Assembly: GCA_022649165.1 (NCBI GenBank)
Contig: JALCNR010000011.1
Span: 37,822 to 101,821, forward strand
Direction: 5' to 3'
DNA length: 64,000 nucleotides
Source of the DNA: Actinomyces sp.
GTDB lineage: Bacteria > Actinomycetota > Actinomycetes > Actinomycetales > Actinomycetaceae
Shown here: one piece after another, positions 62,278 to 64,000 of the stretch
How the letters are laid out: every line of letters starts with the position of its first letter
Numbering within the stretch: position 1 is the first letter of the stretch
Program-made: the position numbers and the translations under genes
The notes under the pieces: model-generated
What the model was told of the DNA's origin: nothing
Database searches by the model: none
Seen by the model: only the letters and a program-made list of their open reading frames with translations

Positions 62278-63894
62278 ATGGTGAAGAAGCTCGCTCTCAC
62301 GGCGTTGGCGCTCCTCCTGCTCGCTCCGGCGATCCTGCTCATGGGCGTGGGCCTGCTGGCCAACCCGGCCGCCAGCGCCGCCTGCACCGCGCCGGGCGGC
62401 CTGATCGTCGGCCCCGTGCCCGACTCCCTGACCGTCACCACGCGGGACGGCTCCACGTTCACTTTGAACAAGGCGCAGCTCACCCACGCGGCCACGATCA
62501 TCGCGGTGGGCTCGAAGATCGACGGGGCGACCCGTGACGGGGTGCAGATCGCGCTCATGGCCGCGCTGACCGAATCGACGCTGCGGATGCTGGCCAACAC
62601 CGGCACCTACCCCGAGAGCGCCGGCTACCCGAACGACGGGGACGGCGGGGACCACGACTCGCTGGGCCTGTTCCAGATGCGCCCCCAGTCCGGCTGGGGC
62701 AGCGTCAAGGACCTCATGGACCCGGCGTATCAGGTGCGGGCGTTCTTCGGCGGACCCACGGGGCCGAACTATCCCTCGCCGCGCGGGCTCCTGGACATCC
62801 CGGGCTGGCAGACGATGGACAAGGGCCAGGGCGCCCAGGCCGTCGAAGTCTCGGCCTATCCGGACCGCTACCGGAACTACGAGCCCGCCGCCAAGACTAT
62901 CCTCGACACCCTCACGAAGCCCGCCGCCAGCAGCAGCGACGACAAGCCGAACGCGGCGATTCCCGAGTCCTCGCGGGTCGCGTTCCCGCTACCCGAGGGC
63001 AGCTGGGTGCTGACCTCGCCGTTCGGCTACCGGACCCATCCGGTCACGGGCGAGCGGAGCCTGCACGAGGGCACCGACTACGCCGCCCCCGACGGCACCC
63101 CCATCTACGCGGCCGCCGACGGCATCGTCGCGGTCGCGGAATATTCCGAGGCGTGGGGCGGGCACATCGTCATCGACCACACCATCGACGGCCGGCCGGT
63201 CTCGACCGGGTACATCCACATGTGGAAGACCGGCATCCACGTCACGGTCGGGCAGAAGGTCACCGCCGGGCAGCATATCGGCGAGGTCGGCTCCTCGGGC
63301 CGCTCCACCGGACCCCATCTGCACTTCGAGGTCCGGCCCGGCGGGCGCGAGCCCATCGACCCCGACCAGTGGCTCACAGCCCACGGCGCGGCCAGCCAGA
63401 CCAGCAACGAGAACCCCGGCGGGAGCAGCAGCGGGTGCTCCTCCAGCGCTCCCGGCGGCACCGCTACCCCGGTCAGCGGGGACGGGGGCCGGCTGGTGGA
63501 CGATCCGACCAGCGAGGGGCGGATCACCGCGCGCATGGCCCATGTCATGGAGCAGGCCAAGGCGGCGTTCCCGGACACGTCGTGGGCGTGCTGGTCGCCG
63601 CGCCCCGGCCAGCAGTCCGAGCACCCCCTGGGACGGGCGTGCGACGTGACCTTCGGCAACCCCATCGGCACCCGACCCACGTCATCTCAGTTGGAGGCGG
63701 GATGGCGGACGACCAACTGGCTCAAGGACAACGCCGACACGCTCGGCGTCGAGTATCTGATCTGGCAAGGCAGAATCTGGTCCCTGAGCCGGGACTCGGA
63801 GGGGTGGCGACCCTACAACGGCGGCGGCATGCACGACCCGGCTGATGTGACCGGCGGCCACTACGACCATCTGCACATCACCGTCAAAGAATAA
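62278..63894 (+). CDS. Modular cell-wall hydrolase of the conjugation apparatus
   Basis: A 538-residue exported protein. After a membrane segment (LALTALALLLLAPAILLMGVG) come three parts: a lysozyme-like region (IALMAALTESTLRMLANTG… DSLGLFQMRPQSGWG); an M23/LytM peptidase (FGYRTHPVTGERSLHEGTDY with His and Asp zinc ligands, TGPHLHFEVRPGG with HxH); and a C-terminal domain with HPLGRACDVTFGN and GGHYDHLHITV, resembling the ARB_07466-type/M15-like fold. Such enzymes open peptidoglycan for the transfer channel. ATG at 62278 follows AGGCGGTGG. Confidence 0.88.
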   Translation: MVKKLALTALALLLLAPAILLMGVGLLANPAASAACTAPGGLIVGPVPDSLTVTTRDGSTFTLNKAQLTHAATIIAVGSKIDGATRDGVQIALMAALTESTLRMLANTGTYPESAGYPNDGDGGDHDSLGLFQMRPQSGWGSVKDLMDPAYQVRAFFGGPTGPNYPSPRGLLDIPGWQTMDKGQGAQAVEVSAYPDRYRNYEPAAKTILDTLTKPAASSSDDKPNAAIPESSRVAFPLPEGSWVLTSPFGYRTHPVTGERSLHEGTDYAAPDGTPIYAAADGIVAVAEYSEAWGGHIVIDHTIDGRPVSTGYIHMWKTGIHVTVGQKVTAGQHIGEVGSSGRSTGPHLHFEVRPGGREPIDPDQWLTAHGAASQTSNENPGGSSSGCSSSAPGGTATPVSGDGGRLVDDPTSEGRITARMAHVMEQAKAAFPDTSWACWSPRPGQQSEHPLGRACDVTFGNPIGTRPTSSQLEAGWRTTNWLKDNADTLGVEYLIWQGRIWSLSRDSEGWRPYNGGGMHDPADVTGGHYDHLHITVKE

Positions 63895-63903
63895 GGTCAG
63901 AAG

Positions 63904-63938
63904 TTACATCTAATGTACGATTCGTACCTTAGATGTAA
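63904..63938. repeat. Near-perfect 35-base palindrome after the hydrolase gene
   Basis: Two 17-base arms around one central base: TTACATCTAATGTACGA and the complement of TCGTACCTTAGATGTAA, 16 of 17 paired. It is AT-richer than the surroundings and has no U-run. It may be an operator for the next gene or a recombination/transfer site. Nothing else is recognisable in 63939–64000. Confidence 0.55.
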
Positions 63939-64000
63939 GCCGGAATCACGCCGTTCTGCGGAACCGAAGCCGTCTCCAACCTAGCACCGACACCCCGGCC

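Overview
The window is high-GC DNA from an actinobacterium. The gene order trigger factor–clpP1–clpP2–clpX, the paired ClpP types and the GTG-rich, tightly overlapping operons fit an Actinomyces/Schaalia-like member of the Actinomycetaceae. The genus is an inference from gene content, not a search result.

Layout. (1) 1–11.3 kb is core chromosome: the 3' part of valS, a long-chain acyl-CoA synthetase, a NUDIX hydrolase, the leftward tig–clpP1–clpP2–clpX–chorismate mutase block, a beta-CASP RNA nuclease, and tRNA-Gly(TCC) and tRNA-Pro(TGG). (2) 11.3–16.4 kb lies between tRNA-Pro and a degenerate copy of its 3' end, so it looks like an old tRNA-targeted insertion. It carries a family 3 glycoside hydrolase, a sugar-type MFS carrier and a TetR regulator, with a clear promoter and candidate operators. 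(3) 16.4–29.5 kb is a carnitine-type CoA-linked reduction cluster: fixABCX (electron transfer), caiA, caiB and caiC homologues, a MaoC-fold hydratase in the place of CaiD, two MFS carriers, an esterase and a TetR regulator. (4) 29.9–34.6 kb holds TetR/DHA2 exporter and TetR/metallo-hydrolase pairs with visible operators, then an SDR that lacks the usual YxxxK pair. (5) 34.7–39.8 kb is a junction of AT-richer, recently acquired DNA: a MITE-like inverted repeat, an HTH remnant, the AbiEi/AbiEii toxin–antitoxin pair, an AbiH-family protein, a recombinase-type HTH protein and a serine-recombinase-like protein that lacks the catalytic serine. (6) 39.8–64 kb is the body of a conjugative or mobilizable element: MobF relaxase-helicase, orphan cytosine methyltransferase with a nested +1-frame ORF, ArdC-like antirestriction protein, primase-polymerase, DUF2637 membrane protein, ParB-like protein and cell-wall hydrolase of the transfer apparatus. 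Its cargo (45.5–56.1 kb) is a zinc-type ArsR/P-type ATPase pair, a padR–oxidoreductase–class M sirtuin–macrodomain operon, an OpuC-type quaternary-amine ABC importer, a beta-sandwich protein and an AraC regulator. The element continues past the right edge.

How the parts work together. In region 3, CaiC and CaiB would charge a carnitine-like acid with CoA, the MaoC protein would hydrate or dehydrate it, and CaiA would reduce the enoyl-CoA with electrons from FixAB/FixC/FixX. The OpuC importer on the mobile element moves compounds of the same chemical class (betaines), so the two may be linked, but that is inference. The padR operon and the ABC operon diverge around a perfect 13-bp inverted repeat, which suggests that one regulator controls both a transport function and an ADP-ribosylation/de-ADP-ribosylation pair.
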